A DNA stretch of 64,000 nt. Origin: an uncultured Bacteroidales bacterium. GTDB lineage: Bacteria; Bacteroidota; Bacteroidia; Bacteroidales; Paludibacteraceae. How positions within the stretch are numbered: the stretch's first letter is position 1; the number at the start of each line of letters is the position of its first letter. Positions 34,354 through 43,765 of the stretch are shown piece by piece. Below the pieces are notes generated by a model that did not search any database, was not told where the DNA came from, and worked only from the letters and a program-made list of their open reading frames with translations. Both the position numbers and the translations under genes were made by a program. The stretch spans positions 62,001-126,000 of the forward strand of contig CAMKPZ010000006.1 of NCBI GenBank assembly GCA_946414805.1. The letters run 5' to 3'.

Positions 34354-35478
34354 TCAATCGTTCAAGAGCATCGGCATCAACAGCATCAGCACATCCTCGT
34401 CTCCCTCCGCCTCAGCCGGCAGGATCAGACCCGCACGTGCAGGATCCGCCAGTTTCAGCTGCACATCCGCGCTGGCGATCGACGAAAGCAGGTCAATCAG
34501 GAAAGGAGCCTTGAAACCGATAGCCATCGGCGTACCGTTGTAATCGCAAGCGATCGTCTCCTCCGCGCTCGTAGAGAAATCGATATCCTGCGCGGATATC
34601 TTGATCTGGTTCTCGCTCAACGCCAGGCGCAACTGCGCGGTACCGTTATTCGCGAACACGGCTACGCGCTTGCAGGCGTTGATGAGCGTCTGACGGTCCG
34701 CCGTCACGACATTCTGGTTGCTCTGCGGAATAACGGCGTTGTAGTTCGGGAAACGGCCCTCTATCTGGCGGCACACGATGATCGTATTGCCGAACTCGAA
34801 ACGTGCGTTCTTGGCTCCGATCGTCACCTTTACATCACCCTCCTCTTTCGCCAAGAGGTTCTTGAGCAGACCCGCCGGTTTCTTCGGCAGGATGAAGTTA
34901 GCCACCAAGCCCGGCTTAACGCTTGCGTTCGTATAACGAACCAGACGGTGAGCATCGGTAGCGACCATCGTCACCTTGTCCTCCACGATGTCGAAATAGA
35001 TACCGTTCATCACCGGGCGCAGGTCATCGTCGGCGGTGCAGAAGATCGTTTTCTCGATCGCGCTCTGGAGCACCCCAGCCGGAACAGCCAACTGACGGGC
35101 TTCCGCCTCCTCCGCCGGCATCTCCGGATACTCGTTGCCGTTCACGCCGACAAACGAATAGGTACCGTTCTGGCTTGCCATGCTGACAGCGAAATTGTTC
35201 TCATCGATGGTGAAAGTCAAGGGCTGCTCACTGAACTCCTTGAGCGTCTCCAGCAGCAGTTTGGCAGCCGAAGCCACTTTACCGGTTCCCTCCACGCTCT
35301 CAACCGCCACACTCGTACGGATCGTTGTCTCGCCGTCCGAAGCGGTCATCAGCAGCTCATTGCCAACCAGATCAAAGAGCACATCATCCAGAATCGGAAG
35401 TGCGTTCTTATTGTTAATTACACGGCTCACAGCCTGCAGTTGCGAAAAGAGTTTTGAACTCGAAATAGTGAATTTCAT
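34354..35478 (-). CDS. dnaN: DNA polymerase III beta sliding clamp
   Basis: A 374-aa protein with three clamp domains and typical segments: RVINNKNALPILDDVLF, DDLRPVMNGIYFD, VMATDAHRLV-like, GRFPNY and the MLLMPMLLND end. It encircles DNA as the processivity factor. It has its own promoter (TACTTTTG, reverse of 35537-35544) and is divergent from murI. The usual dnaA neighbour is absent. Confidence 0.95.
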   Translation of the reverse strand: MKFTISSSKLFSQLQAVSRVINNKNALPILDDVLFDLVGNELLMTASDGETTIRTSVAVESVEGTGKVASAAKLLLETLKEFSEQPLTFTIDENNFAVSMASQNGTYSFVGVNGNEYPEMPAEEAEARQLAVPAGVLQSAIEKTIFCTADDDLRPVMNGIYFDIVEDKVTMVATDAHRLVRYTNASVKPGLVANFILPKKPAGLLKNLLAKEEGDVKVTIGAKNARFEFGNTIIVCRQIEGRFPNYNAVIPQSNQNVVTADRQTLINACKRVAVFANNGTAQLRLALSENQIKISAQDIDFSTSAEETIACDYNGTPMAIGFKAPFLIDLLSSIASADVQLKLADPARAGLILPAEAEGDEDVLMLLMPMLLND

Positions 35479-35536
35479 ACGCGTATATTTTTTAATTATT
35501 TTTTACAATTTATTGTAACTCGTACATTTTAGCGTG

Positions 35537-35584
35537 CAAAAGTACTAAAAAATTTTGATATATGCAAATATTTTTGTAATTTTG
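35537..35584. promoter_or_regulatory. Overlapping divergent promoters of dnaN and murI
   Basis: Minus strand: TACTTTTG at 35537-35544, giving a leader of about 55 nt to dnaN. Plus strand: TTTTG ending 35557, then TAATTTTG at 35577-35584, 11 nt before murI ATG 35596. The two -33/-7 units interleave. Confidence 0.75.
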
Positions 35585-35595
35585 CAGCAAAAATC

Positions 35596-36516
35596 ATGCG
35601 TATCGGTATTTTTGACAGCGGTTACGGCGGCTTGACGATCCTTAGCGAGATCCGGAAAGCTCTTCCCGAGTACGATTATCTCTACTTGGGAGACAATGCC
35701 CGTGCGCCTTACGGCACCCACTCTTTTGATGTCATATACCGCTACACCCTTCAGGCTGTCAGATACCTCTTTGAGCATGACTGCGCACTCGTCATTCTGG
35801 CATGCAACACCGCAAGCGCAAAGGCGTTACGAACCATCCAGCAAAAGGATCTGCCCCTCATCAACGGGCAAAGGGCGCACGACCAAAAGGTAAATGTACT
35901 GGGTGTTATCCGCCCCACCGTCGAAGCCGTGCCGGCTATCACGAAAACAGGGCATATCGGCATTCTCGCTACGCCTGCAACGGTCAGTTCCGAGTCTTAT
36001 GTGCTGGAGATGCAAAAACTAACTAACAGTCCGCAGGACGATCTTACAGCAGCGCGGCCTTGCAGCAACGCGGCCTTGCAGCAACGCGGCCTCGTTGTCG
36101 CCCAACAGGCTTGCCCGCTCTGGGTTCCTCTCATTGAGAACGGCGAACACCTCAACCCCGGCGCAGACTATTTTGTGGATCTCTATCTGCGACAGCTACT
36201 GGAGAAAGACCCGCTCATCGACACGCTCGTTCTCGGCTGCACCCATTACCCGCTCCTGTTACCCAAGATCAATGAATGGCTGCAGTCCTACAGCGGACAA
36301 AGCAGGCGGTCTAATCCTATTACCGTTATTTCCCAGGGTTCGCTCGTGGCGCGTTCCCTCGCAGATTATCTCCGCCGTCACCCCGAATACCGAGAGCAAC
36401 TCTCGCAAGGCAATTCCTGCCGTTATCTGACGACAGAAAATGCGGAGCGCTTCTCGCAATCCGCCTCTCTTTTTCTGGCTTCACCCGTTTCAGCCGAACG
36501 TATCAATCCGGAGTAA
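35596..36516 (+). CDS. murI: Glutamate racemase
   Basis: A 306-aa protein; MurI makes D-glutamate for peptidoglycan. Catalytic motifs: FDSGYGGLT with Asp7 and Ser8, VILACNTAS (Cys70) and LVLGCTHYP (Cys215). Residues about 150-168 (ARPCSNAALQQRGLVV) are encoded by a tandem CAGCAACGCGGCCTTG repeat (36047-36099), making the protein longer than usual (about 270). The leader is only about 8 nt. Confidence 0.93.
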   Translation: MRIGIFDSGYGGLTILSEIRKALPEYDYLYLGDNARAPYGTHSFDVIYRYTLQAVRYLFEHDCALVILACNTASAKALRTIQQKDLPLINGQRAHDQKVNVLGVIRPTVEAVPAITKTGHIGILATPATVSSESYVLEMQKLTNSPQDDLTAARPCSNAALQQRGLVVAQQACPLWVPLIENGEHLNPGADYFVDLYLRQLLEKDPLIDTLVLGCTHYPLLLPKINEWLQSYSGQSRRSNPITVISQGSLVARSLADYLRRHPEYREQLSQGNSCRYLTTENAERFSQSASLFLASPVSAERINPE

Positions 36517-36731
36517 AAGTGTATATATACATAGTATATATACAGTAAAAGCATGTGACAGACAAAACAACGGGCTCATCCTATGGTGATCCTATGGTGA
36601 TGCTATGGCGGTCTTATGGTTTAGACAGCACTCTGACAGGGGAAGGGCGGAGGGAGAGCCAAGGAAGGGCGGAGAGAGAGTGCGAGAGGAGAAGAAGAAG
36701 GGCAGAGAGAGAGTGGAGGAAGGACTTTGTT
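36517..36731. other. Gene-free stretch with hairpin and iterated repeats
   Basis: GTATATATAC-atag... forms a terminator-like hairpin right after murI (36520-36542). Next is a CCTATGGTGAT iterated repeat (about 36580-36625), then a purine-rich GGAGAGAG stretch. No convincing gene. Confidence 0.5.
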
Positions 36732-39230
36732 CTATTTGTGTCCTCCTCCTAATCGGTCTTCCTGATCGTAGTCTCCTACATTACGGTACTTATGTTGCTG
36801 GTATTGGCCGAACCGCCATGTCACGCCTATTTTGACTTTTTGAGAATAACTGATACCTTTAGCGTAGGTATAACAGCCATTTGTTAATCCGACAGATTGT
36901 GAAGAATAGACGGAAGAACGGACTAAATCGTTCACATTGGCACTGATGGTCAGTCCATGCTGTTTCCATGTTTTCTTGAGACCTACTCCGATATCGTATC
37001 CTCCGCTCCAACGATTATAGTCTTGTGCAAACGGGGTTGCTCCTGACGCATCTACGGCGATCTGCCATTCTTTCGGCAGATATGCAGTCAGTGTACCTTG
37101 ATAATGAGAGAAGAATGTGTGTTTGGTTCCATAATTGGCATCCTGAGTTACATCCGCCTTACTAATATTATCAAAGAGCCCGATATTGGCGGTCAGTGCA
37201 AGCCATGCGCCATCGACAGTCCGTTTTCCATTTTCGTCTGTGCTGAATTTCGGAACGACAGGGATTTCAGTAAGAGAGACTGTTCCTCCCGCCTGCATGG
37301 TTGTACCGAAATTGACATAAGTGTATTTGACATCTCCGTTATCCATCAACTCCGGTCGCTCTGTGAGGACGCCGGCAGAATGGCTAAAATCAGCTTCAAT
37401 GCTGACATATCGGCTCCAACCGACACTAAACGCCACTTGATTCGTGAACACCGGTTTTAATTCGGGATTTCCGCAAGTATATGTATGTGCATCCATATAA
37501 GTTACAAAAGGGTTAAGCGCCCAATATCCGGGACGATAGATGCGGCGGGTATAATTCAGACTCAAAGCCCATTTATCTGTAGGATTGTATCCTATAAATG
37601 CAGAAGGGAACAAGTTGAAGTAGGGTTTTTGCCTGACCGTTTTACTTTCCGTTTCTTTATGATAGAGTCCATTATTTGCAGCCAATTCTCCCCGCAATCC
37701 CAATTTGGCATTCCAGTGTTCCCCGAATTGTTTGGAAGCCGAGATATAAAGGGCAGCTATATGTTCCGTGTAGTCATATGATGTATTGGTTGTGCTGGAA
37801 TAGGAAGGCATGACAGAATCCTCGACCATAGCATTATACGTGTGGCTCATGGTCCATTTGGCTCCACATTCGATCATTCCAGTCTTCCAAAATGCGGTTT
37901 GGAAGTCCGCTTTAGCAGAGATGATATCTACTTTTTGGGTTGTTTCCACCCCCAAATGATCCGGCAAGCGGTTTATAACAGCATCATTATTTATCAATAT
38001 TTTATTGTTTTGCGAAGTGGACATTGTTCCTCCAGACCGACTATAATCCACATTGACTGTCAACTCTCTATTCAAGGAGTCATTTATGGTAAATGTATAG
38101 TTCAGGTTCGCGGAATACCGCGGCCAAGATGTCTTTCGAACCCCAGAAGAAACAGCATCTTGTATCGTGTCGTTCCCTAATGTGACCAACGAATGATCAT
38201 GCTCATTCATATTGAAATGATCATCATACTTCATGATAGGGACATTCACTATAAAACCGAATGTATGCCGATCAGTAATATACCAATCGTTTGTTAATCT
38301 GGCGGAATAGTATCGGAATGCGTTTTCTACAAAATTCGAGCTTATGGTGCGCATGGTGTCACCGAGGAAGGGCATTTGATACAAGCTGCTATCAAAATCT
38401 GCCGAAGAGGAATACATTTGTGACAGAGCAAGAGAAGTATAAGTTTTAGCACCTCTATAATTAAGATTAAAAGAAACGCGGTCTCCCTGATAATATTTGT
38501 CCGGCTCCTTGAAATACATACCGCTATATGAAGCCGCCAATGTCCCGTTCAATCCGGCAGACTTGTTCTTTTTCAATTTGATATTAATAATTCCTCCTTG
38601 ACCAGCAGCATCATATTTAGCGGAAGGGTTGGTTATGATTTCAATCTTATCTATCGTAGTGGCATCCGTTCCTTGCAGCAAGCCTCTCAGCTGTTCCCCA
38701 CTCATATAAGAAGGTCTTCCATCAATATACACAGAAACAGTTTTTCCGTTTACAGTGACATTGCCATCTTTGTCCACAATAACACCCGGGGCTTTCTTCA
38801 ACATATCTTCCCCCGAACTACCAACAGCAAAGGGACTTGAACTTACATTCATAACGATCTTGTCCATCTGGCGTTGGATAATGGGTTTATTCGCTTTTAC
38901 TTCTATTTCAGAGATTGCGTTCGTCTCTTCCGTCAGATATATAGAGCCCAAATCCGAGTTATCTTTTGTCACTTCCAGCGTACGGAGAGTCGTATTGTAG
39001 CCGACAAAAGAAACTTGAAAAATATACGTTCCTCTTTGAACTTGCAGTTTGAAATTACCATTATCATCAGAGATTGCTCCATTATACAAAGTGCTATCTG
39101 TCCGCAACAGAGAGACGGTGGCGTACGGAATAGCATCATTGGAAGAACGCTCACGAATGGTACCAGTAATGGTTTCCGCCATAGAGAAAACAGGAGTGAG
39201 AAGCAGCAGAAATAATAAATTCTTTTTCAT
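36732..39230 (-). CDS. Outer-membrane beta-barrel receptor (TonB-receptor-like)
   Basis: An 832-aa protein: signal peptide ending SMA, a carboxypeptidase-regulatory-like domain (ITGTIRERSSNDAIPYATV..., about 20-105), a plug (DMLKKAPGVIVDKDGNV...DGRPSYMSGEQL...IEIITNPSAKYDAAGQGGII, about 140-220), then a barrel to the end. It fits the outer-membrane beta-barrel family of Bacteroidota, close to TonB-dependent receptors. The ligand is unknown and no SusD partner is present. Its base composition is more AT-rich than flanking housekeeping genes, so transfer is possible. Confidence 0.82.
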   Translation of the reverse strand: MKKNLLFLLLLTPVFSMAETITGTIRERSSNDAIPYATVSLLRTDSTLYNGAISDDNGNFKLQVQRGTYIFQVSFVGYNTTLRTLEVTKDNSDLGSIYLTEETNAISEIEVKANKPIIQRQMDKIVMNVSSSPFAVGSSGEDMLKKAPGVIVDKDGNVTVNGKTVSVYIDGRPSYMSGEQLRGLLQGTDATTIDKIEIITNPSAKYDAAGQGGIINIKLKKNKSAGLNGTLAASYSGMYFKEPDKYYQGDRVSFNLNYRGAKTYTSLALSQMYSSSADFDSSLYQMPFLGDTMRTISSNFVENAFRYYSARLTNDWYITDRHTFGFIVNVPIMKYDDHFNMNEHDHSLVTLGNDTIQDAVSSGVRKTSWPRYSANLNYTFTINDSLNRELTVNVDYSRSGGTMSTSQNNKILINNDAVINRLPDHLGVETTQKVDIISAKADFQTAFWKTGMIECGAKWTMSHTYNAMVEDSVMPSYSSTTNTSYDYTEHIAALYISASKQFGEHWNAKLGLRGELAANNGLYHKETESKTVRQKPYFNLFPSAFIGYNPTDKWALSLNYTRRIYRPGYWALNPFVTYMDAHTYTCGNPELKPVFTNQVAFSVGWSRYVSIEADFSHSAGVLTERPELMDNGDVKYTYVNFGTTMQAGGTVSLTEIPVVPKFSTDENGKRTVDGAWLALTANIGLFDNISKADVTQDANYGTKHTFFSHYQGTLTAYLPKEWQIAVDASGATPFAQDYNRWSGGYDIGVGLKKTWKQHGLTISANVNDLVRSSVYSSQSVGLTNGCYTYAKGISYSQKVKIGVTWRFGQYQQHKYRNVGDYDQEDRLGGGHK

Positions 39231-39339
39231 ATTGGTGTTTTATAAAAGGGCGTCCTTATTTCAACCTGAGGCTGAATAAAAGGTCCTTTGCCGGAGTAAG
39301 TCATGTCTACGTATCACACGCGAAAGTTTTTGGGGGCGG

Positions 39340-40803
39340 TTAGCCGACGGAGCCTTCGAGGGAGACTTGGAGGAGTTTCTGCGCCTCAACGGCAAACTCC
39401 ATCGGCAGTTTGTCCATCACTTCTTTCGCATAACCGTTGACGATCAGGCCTACGGCATCCTCCACTCCTATTCCGCGCTGACGGCAATAGAAAAGCTGGT
39501 CGTCGGAGATCTTGGAGGTCGTAGCCTCGTGTTCCACAACGGCAGTAGGATTGAGTATCTGCATGTCCGGGAAAGTGTGCGCGCCGCACTGGTCGCCGAG
39601 CAGCAGGGAGTCGCACTGGCTGTAGTTACGCGCGTTGAGCGCATTGCGTCCCATCTTCACCAAGCCGCGGTAAGCGTTCTGGCTCCTGCCCGCCGAGATA
39701 CCTTTGGAGATAATCCGGCTGCGGGTGTTCCGCCCCAGATGGATCATCTTGGTACCCGTATCCGCCTGCTGGTAGTTATTGGTGACGGCTACGGAGTAGA
39801 ACTCCGCCGAAGAGTTGTCGCCGCGGAGGATGCAAGACGGGTATTTCCAGGTGATAGCCGAGCCTGTCTCAACCTGGGTCCAAGAGAGGCGTGCGTTCTC
39901 GTACGTGATACCGCGTTTGGTAACGAAATTGAAGATACCTCCCTTGCCGTCTTTGTCTCCGGGATACCAGTTCTGGACGGTTGAATACTTGACTTCGGCA
40001 TCCTTGTGCACGACTATCTCAACGATCGCCGCATGGAGCTGGTTCTCATCCCTCATGGGCGCCGTGCATCCCTCCAGATAACTGAGATACGCCCCTTCGT
40101 CGGCGATGAGAAGGGTACGTTCGAACTGTCCGGTGTTGCCTGCATTGATGCGGAAATAGGTGCTCAGCTCCATCGGGCAGCGTACGCCCTTCGGGACATA
40201 GACAAACGAGCCGTCGGAGAAGACTGCGCTGTTCAGCGCGGCATAGAAATTATCCGCAGGCGGCACAACCGAACCGAGGTATTTTCTGACCAGATCCGGG
40301 TACTCGCGCACCGCCTCCGAGATGGAGCAGAAGATGATCCCCTTCTCGGCAAGCGTCTTGCGAAAAGTGGTCTTGACGGACACCGAGTCCATGACCGCAT
40401 CCACCGCCATGTTTCCAGCCAACGCCGCACGTTCCTCCAAAGGAATACCCAGCTTGTCGAAGGTCTTCATGATCTCCTTGTCGATTTCATCGTCCGCTTG
40501 CGCGCCTTCGGCGGTTTGAGAGTTTGAGGGTTTGGATTTCGTTTTCGGGGCGGCGTAATAGGAGATCGCCTGAAAATCAATCTCAGGAATATCCAGATGC
40601 GCCCACGCAGGCACCTTCATTGTCAGCCATTTACGGAAAGCTTTGAGACGAAACTCCAAGAGCCATCCGGGTTCATGTTTCTTGGCGGAGATCAAGCGAA
40701 TGACCTCTTCGTTCAACCCCGCAGGAACGACCTCGGTCTCCACATCGGTAGTGAAGCCGTACTTGTATTCCTGAGTGGTAATGTCTTGAATGATATCTTC
40801 CAT
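39340..40803 (-). CDS. sufB: Fe-S cluster assembly scaffold SufB
   Basis: A 487-aa protein with typical SufB segments: [59 protein letters not shown] and [17 protein letters not shown] GISAGRSQN. It builds Fe-S clusters with SufC and SufD. Here the next gene downstream is an unrelated receptor and no sufC or sufD is nearby, so it is separated from its usual operon. Residues about 88-98 (PSNSQTAEG) stem from an iterated GTTTGAGAG repeat. tRNA-Cys lies 52 nt upstream and is probably cotranscribed. Confidence 0.93.
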   Translation of the reverse strand: MEDIIQDITTQEYKYGFTTDVETEVVPAGLNEEVIRLISAKKHEPGWLLEFRLKAFRKWLTMKVPAWAHLDIPEIDFQAISYYAAPKTKSKPSNSQTAEGAQADDEIDKEIMKTFDKLGIPLEERAALAGNMAVDAVMDSVSVKTTFRKTLAEKGIIFCSISEAVREYPDLVRKYLGSVVPPADNFYAALNSAVFSDGSFVYVPKGVRCPMELSTYFRINAGNTGQFERTLLIADEGAYLSYLEGCTAPMRDENQLHAAIVEIVVHKDAEVKYSTVQNWYPGDKDGKGGIFNFVTKRGITYENARLSWTQVETGSAITWKYPSCILRGDNSSAEFYSVAVTNNYQQADTGTKMIHLGRNTRSRIISKGISAGRSQNAYRGLVKMGRNALNARNYSQCDSLLLGDQCGAHTFPDMQILNPTAVVEHEATTSKISDDQLFYCRQRGIGVEDAVGLIVNGYAKEVMDKLPMEFAVEAQKLLQVSLEGSVG

Positions 40804-40824
40804 TGTTTCGTCTTTCCATAAAAT

Positions 40825-40851
40825 AGAGCCGCCCCGTAGGAGGGCGGCTCT
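40825..40851 (-). terminator. Hairpin between tRNA-Cys and sufB
   Basis: AGAGCCGCCC (40825-40834) pairs with GGGCGGCTCT (40842-40851). On the minus strand it follows the tRNA and precedes sufB by about 20 nt, without a strong T-run, so it may give partial termination. Confidence 0.6.
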
Positions 40852-40854
40852 GTG

Positions 40855-40926
40855 AGGCCGGTAGCGGAGTCAAACCGCTCTATACGGTTTTGCAGACCGC
40901 CGACTAAATCGCTCATCCAACCGGCC
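40855..40926 (-). tRNA. tRNA-Cys (GCA)
   Basis: The minus strand starts GGCCGGT and ends ACCGGCC plus T. The anticodon loop CTGCAAA gives GCA, and the U73 discriminator is right for cysteine. CCA not encoded. Confidence 0.95.
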
Positions 40927-40978
40927 AAGTCCTTTACCATTTGGTCATTTGCCATGCACCATTTAGCAAAAGCGGGTG

Positions 40979-40986
40979 CAAAAGTA
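40979..40986 (-). promoter_or_regulatory. -7 box for tRNA-Cys and sufB
   Basis: The minus strand reads TACTTTTGCACCCGC; this is the only promoter seen upstream of both genes. Confidence 0.65.
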
Positions 40987-41049
40987 CTACAATTTTTTGA
41001 ATTGTGCAAATATTTTGGCAAAAAAATGCATTTATAGGTGCATAAAATC

Positions 41050-41967
41050 CTAAAAGAGGCACAAATCGGCGTCGGAGATCGTTCCTTTCGGGCGTTTTTT
41101 GCCACGGGAAGGAGGAACAGGAAGACTAGGAATCCTAGGGGTACTAGGGATACTAGGAGTACCAGATTTATCGGGACGGAGGACGGCGAGGATGAGCGCA
41201 CGCGTCTGATCGTCCGTCCATTTGCACTTATCCACAATCCACTCCAGATAACTCTTGTCCACCCGCATCATCGATTCGATACTCTCTCCCTTATGCGCAC
41301 CCTGGTTGAGATAGTAATAGTTTCCTTTCTTCGTCAGCCACCGGTCAAAGGAGACAAAGGCGAACTCATCCCGTTGCGCCCACTCCCATCCGTGCGTCTC
41401 CACCTGCGCCTTGAAGACCTCAATCGTAGCCATCACGTCATCGAGCGAGTTATGCGCACCCTCGAAGGGATGGCCGTAATAGCGAGTATATGCCGCCGTC
41501 AGATTACAATGGTAGCGTTCGCCCGTCTCCGGATCAATCCGCCCCGCCATATGGATACGTTCCAGCAGCAAGGCGTCGTACCATGTGCGGTGCTCAAAAT
41601 CAAAAGTCAGATGGTAGCGTTCCAGATTATAATGCAGGATCGGCGCATCATAGCCGTTGCCGTTGTATGAGAGGATGTCACAGCCGTCCGTGAAGGCAAT
41701 CAGATCGTCGTACACCGACCGCAGCGAGACACCGTTCTCCAGCAGGAAAGCCTTGGAAATATGGTGCACCGCCTCCGCTTCCGCAGGGATCGAGAAGGGC
41801 ACTTCGGGCAAGATATACCAGTTGCGCCGGTCGACGGGCTGCCAGTTATCCGTATCTATCTTCACCAGCGAAAGCTGGATAATATGGTCCTTCTGCACAT
41901 CCAGACCGGTAGTCTCTGTATCAAAACAAACGAGGAGCATGGGGGGATCGGGGATTTTATTCGACAT
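41050..41967 (-). CDS. DnaQ-like 3'-5' exonuclease
   Basis: A 305-aa protein. The DEDDh fold is shown by VCFDTETTGLD near residue 15, LSYNGNGYDAPIL (second Asp), and HNSLDDVMATIEV (final His and Asp). The C-terminal part (WLTKKGNYYYLNQGAHKGES...) resembles the DUF3820-type tail. Residues about 266-283 (SGTPSIPSTPRIPSLP) are a Pro-rich in-frame iterated repeat. It overlaps the rlmI-like gene by 11 nt. Confidence 0.8.
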   Translation of the reverse strand: MSNKIPDPPMLLVCFDTETTGLDVQKDHIIQLSLVKIDTDNWQPVDRRNWYILPEVPFSIPAEAEAVHHISKAFLLENGVSLRSVYDDLIAFTDGCDILSYNGNGYDAPILHYNLERYHLTFDFEHRTWYDALLLERIHMAGRIDPETGERYHCNLTAAYTRYYGHPFEGAHNSLDDVMATIEVFKAQVETHGWEWAQRDEFAFVSFDRWLTKKGNYYYLNQGAHKGESIESMMRVDKSYLEWIVDKCKWTDDQTRALILAVLRPDKSGTPSIPSTPRIPSLPVPPSRGKKRPKGTISDADLCLF

Positions 41968-43204
41968 AGAGGACGAGGCCTTTGAGGTATTCGCCTTCGG
42001 GATGGAAGATATTGACCGGATGGTCCTGCGGCTGGTGCAACTGGTGGAGGATCCGGACCTTTCTTCCGGTCTGCGCCGCAGCGCTGAAAACCGCCAGGCG
42101 GAAAGCCTCTTTATCCACCGCCTGGGAGCAAGAGAAAGTGAACAGGATGCCTCCAGGGCGGATCATCTCAATCGCCTTGGCGTTGATCCGCTGATAGCCG
42201 CGCAGGGCATTCTTCACTGCATCGCGATGTTTGGCGAAAGCAGGCGGATCCAAGATGATCAGGTCGTAGGTACGCCCCTGCGCCTTCTGCGCGCTGAGGT
42301 ACTCAAACGCATCCGCCACCACCGCTTCATGATTGGTTGCCGTCGGAAAATTCTTCGCCACATTGACATTCACCAAGTCAATCGCTTTCCGGCTCACATC
42401 CACGGAATCGACTTTTCTCGCCCCACCGCGCAGGGCGTACAAAGAGAATCCGCCGGTGTAGCAGAACATATTCAGCACATCTTTGCCGGCTGCATACCGC
42501 TCCACCAGCGCCCTGTTCTCCCTCTGGTCGATGAAGAATCCTGTTTTCTGGCCTCTCAGCCAGTCGATGCGGAACTGCAGGCCGTTCTCAATGCTCCAGA
42601 ACTCCCCGGAAGAGATGTCTCCCGCCTTCAGCCAGCCTACTCTCTCTCCCTCTATCTGCGCCTTGAACGGCAGCGTGTCATCCGATTTATAATAGATATT
42701 TTTCACCTGCGGCACGTTCGCAGCAACCGCTTCGGCGATTGCTTCCCGACACCGGTGCATACCGACCGAGTGCGCCTGGATCACCGCCGTGTCCGCATAG
42801 ATATCCACGATCAGCCCCGGCAGCCAATCGCCTTCGCCGTGGATGAGACGGAAAGTGTTGTTAATTGAGAATTGAGAGTTGAGAGTTGAGAATTGAGGAT
42901 CGGTGATTAAGCCCAACGCCTCTCTCATTTTATACGCCGCCCTGATCCGTTCGGACCAGAAACCGGCAGGCAGTTTGTCCACGCCGAACGCCAAGATACG
43001 TACAGCGATCGAGCCGACCTGCCAGTGACCGACACCCAGCACCTCGCCAGCACTCGACCGGACGCATACCAGTTCGCCCTCCTCCGGCGCTTCGGACGGA
43101 TGCGAGGCATCCAGCACTACACGGGCAACCGCTCCGGAGAACACCCAGGGATGAAAACGCTTGAGCGACTCCTCTTTACGGGGTTTCAAACAGATCGTCG
43201 TCAT
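41957..43204 (-). CDS. rlmI: PUA-domain rRNA cytosine methyltransferase (RlmI-like)
   Basis: A 415-aa protein: PUA domain (about 1-90; LKPRKEESLKRFHPWVFSGAV), then a SAM methyltransferase with DVLNMFCYTGGFSLYAL, VDVSRKAIDL, LDPPAFAKH and FSCSQAVD, as in RlmI, which makes 23S m5C. Residues about 102-114 (DPQFSTLNSQFSIN) derive from an iterated GAGAATTGAGAG repeat (42861-42898). Its start overlaps the upstream gene's stop (ATGA). Confidence 0.87.
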   Translation of the reverse strand: MTTICLKPRKEESLKRFHPWVFSGAVARVVLDASHPSEAPEEGELVCVRSSAGEVLGVGHWQVGSIAVRILAFGVDKLPAGFWSERIRAAYKMREALGLITDPQFSTLNSQFSINNTFRLIHGEGDWLPGLIVDIYADTAVIQAHSVGMHRCREAIAEAVAANVPQVKNIYYKSDDTLPFKAQIEGERVGWLKAGDISSGEFWSIENGLQFRIDWLRGQKTGFFIDQRENRALVERYAAGKDVLNMFCYTGGFSLYALRGGARKVDSVDVSRKAIDLVNVNVAKNFPTATNHEAVVADAFEYLSAQKAQGRTYDLIILDPPAFAKHRDAVKNALRGYQRINAKAIEMIRPGGILFTFSCSQAVDKEAFRLAVFSAAAQTGRKVRILHQLHQPQDHPVNIFHPEGEYLKGLVLYVE

Positions 43205-43695
43205 TCCACACCGTGCGTTAATTCGTGATAGGCGTGCAGCGACAGGTTATCGCTCACGTATTTGAAGCTATGCAGATGCTTGAAGCCCAGCGCCGCAATG
43301 AAGGCAAGCTCCATGTCAAACACACAATCCTTATAGTCCGAAGCCAGCACAAAATCCGTATTCGTATAACAAACGGCCTGGACAGGACGGTTCGCGCCCT
43401 TCCAAGGCAAGGTCTCCGGATGCAAAACCGGCTCCGCATATGTCACGTTCGGATGATTCAAGCGCACCTCCGTCACCTCCACCCAGGAGTTCAGATCGAA
43501 GTTCGCGCTCCCGGCATAACCGATATTGAACACCTCCGCCTCACGATCCACATCCGCCAGACTACGGATGATATTGATACCTCCTACTCCGGTGAAAATG
43601 ATCTGCGCATCACTCAGATCCAGACCGAACCGCTCCTGTGCTTTTTCGAGCAAAGACCGTTCGCCTTCTTCCGCCATAAAAATGATTTTCGCCAT
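43201..43695 (-). CDS. Nucleoside phosphorylase-like protein (MTAN-like fold)
   Basis: A 164-aa protein. IIFTGVGGINII, NIGYAGS and DCVFDMELAFIAAL match the phosphate/substrate strands of the purine nucleoside phosphorylase superfamily, but the protein is shorter than usual (about 230). It might be a reduced nucleosidase; activity is uncertain. Promoter TAATTTTG at 43715-43722 on the minus strand. It heads a three-gene operon with the RlmI-like and exonuclease genes. Confidence 0.65.
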   Translation of the reverse strand: MAKIIFMAEEGERSLLEKAQERFGLDLSDAQIIFTGVGGINIIRSLADVDREAEVFNIGYAGSANFDLNSWVEVTEVRLNHPNVTYAEPVLHPETLPWKGANRPVQAVCYTNTDFVLASDYKDCVFDMELAFIAALGFKHLHSFKYVSDNLSLHAYHELTHGVE

Positions 43696-43714
43696 AAAAA
43701 GTCAAATTAGGCTG

Positions 43715-43762
43715 CAAAATTACAAAAAAAATAGCACATCTCAAAATATTTTTGTATTTTTG
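43715..43762. promoter_or_regulatory. Divergent promoters; plus-strand one gives a leaderless mRNA
   Basis: Minus strand TAATTTTG (43715-43722) serves the nucleosidase-like gene. Plus strand TATTTTTG (43755-43762) lies only 3 nt before the invertase ATG at 43766; with the usual -7 spacing the first transcribed base would be the A of ATG. Confidence 0.65.
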
Positions 43763-43765
43763 CAT

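Noticed and set aside
36555..36835. Small frames after murI
   Set aside because: Encoded by iterated and purine-rich repeats, no start signal, overlap the receptor gene.
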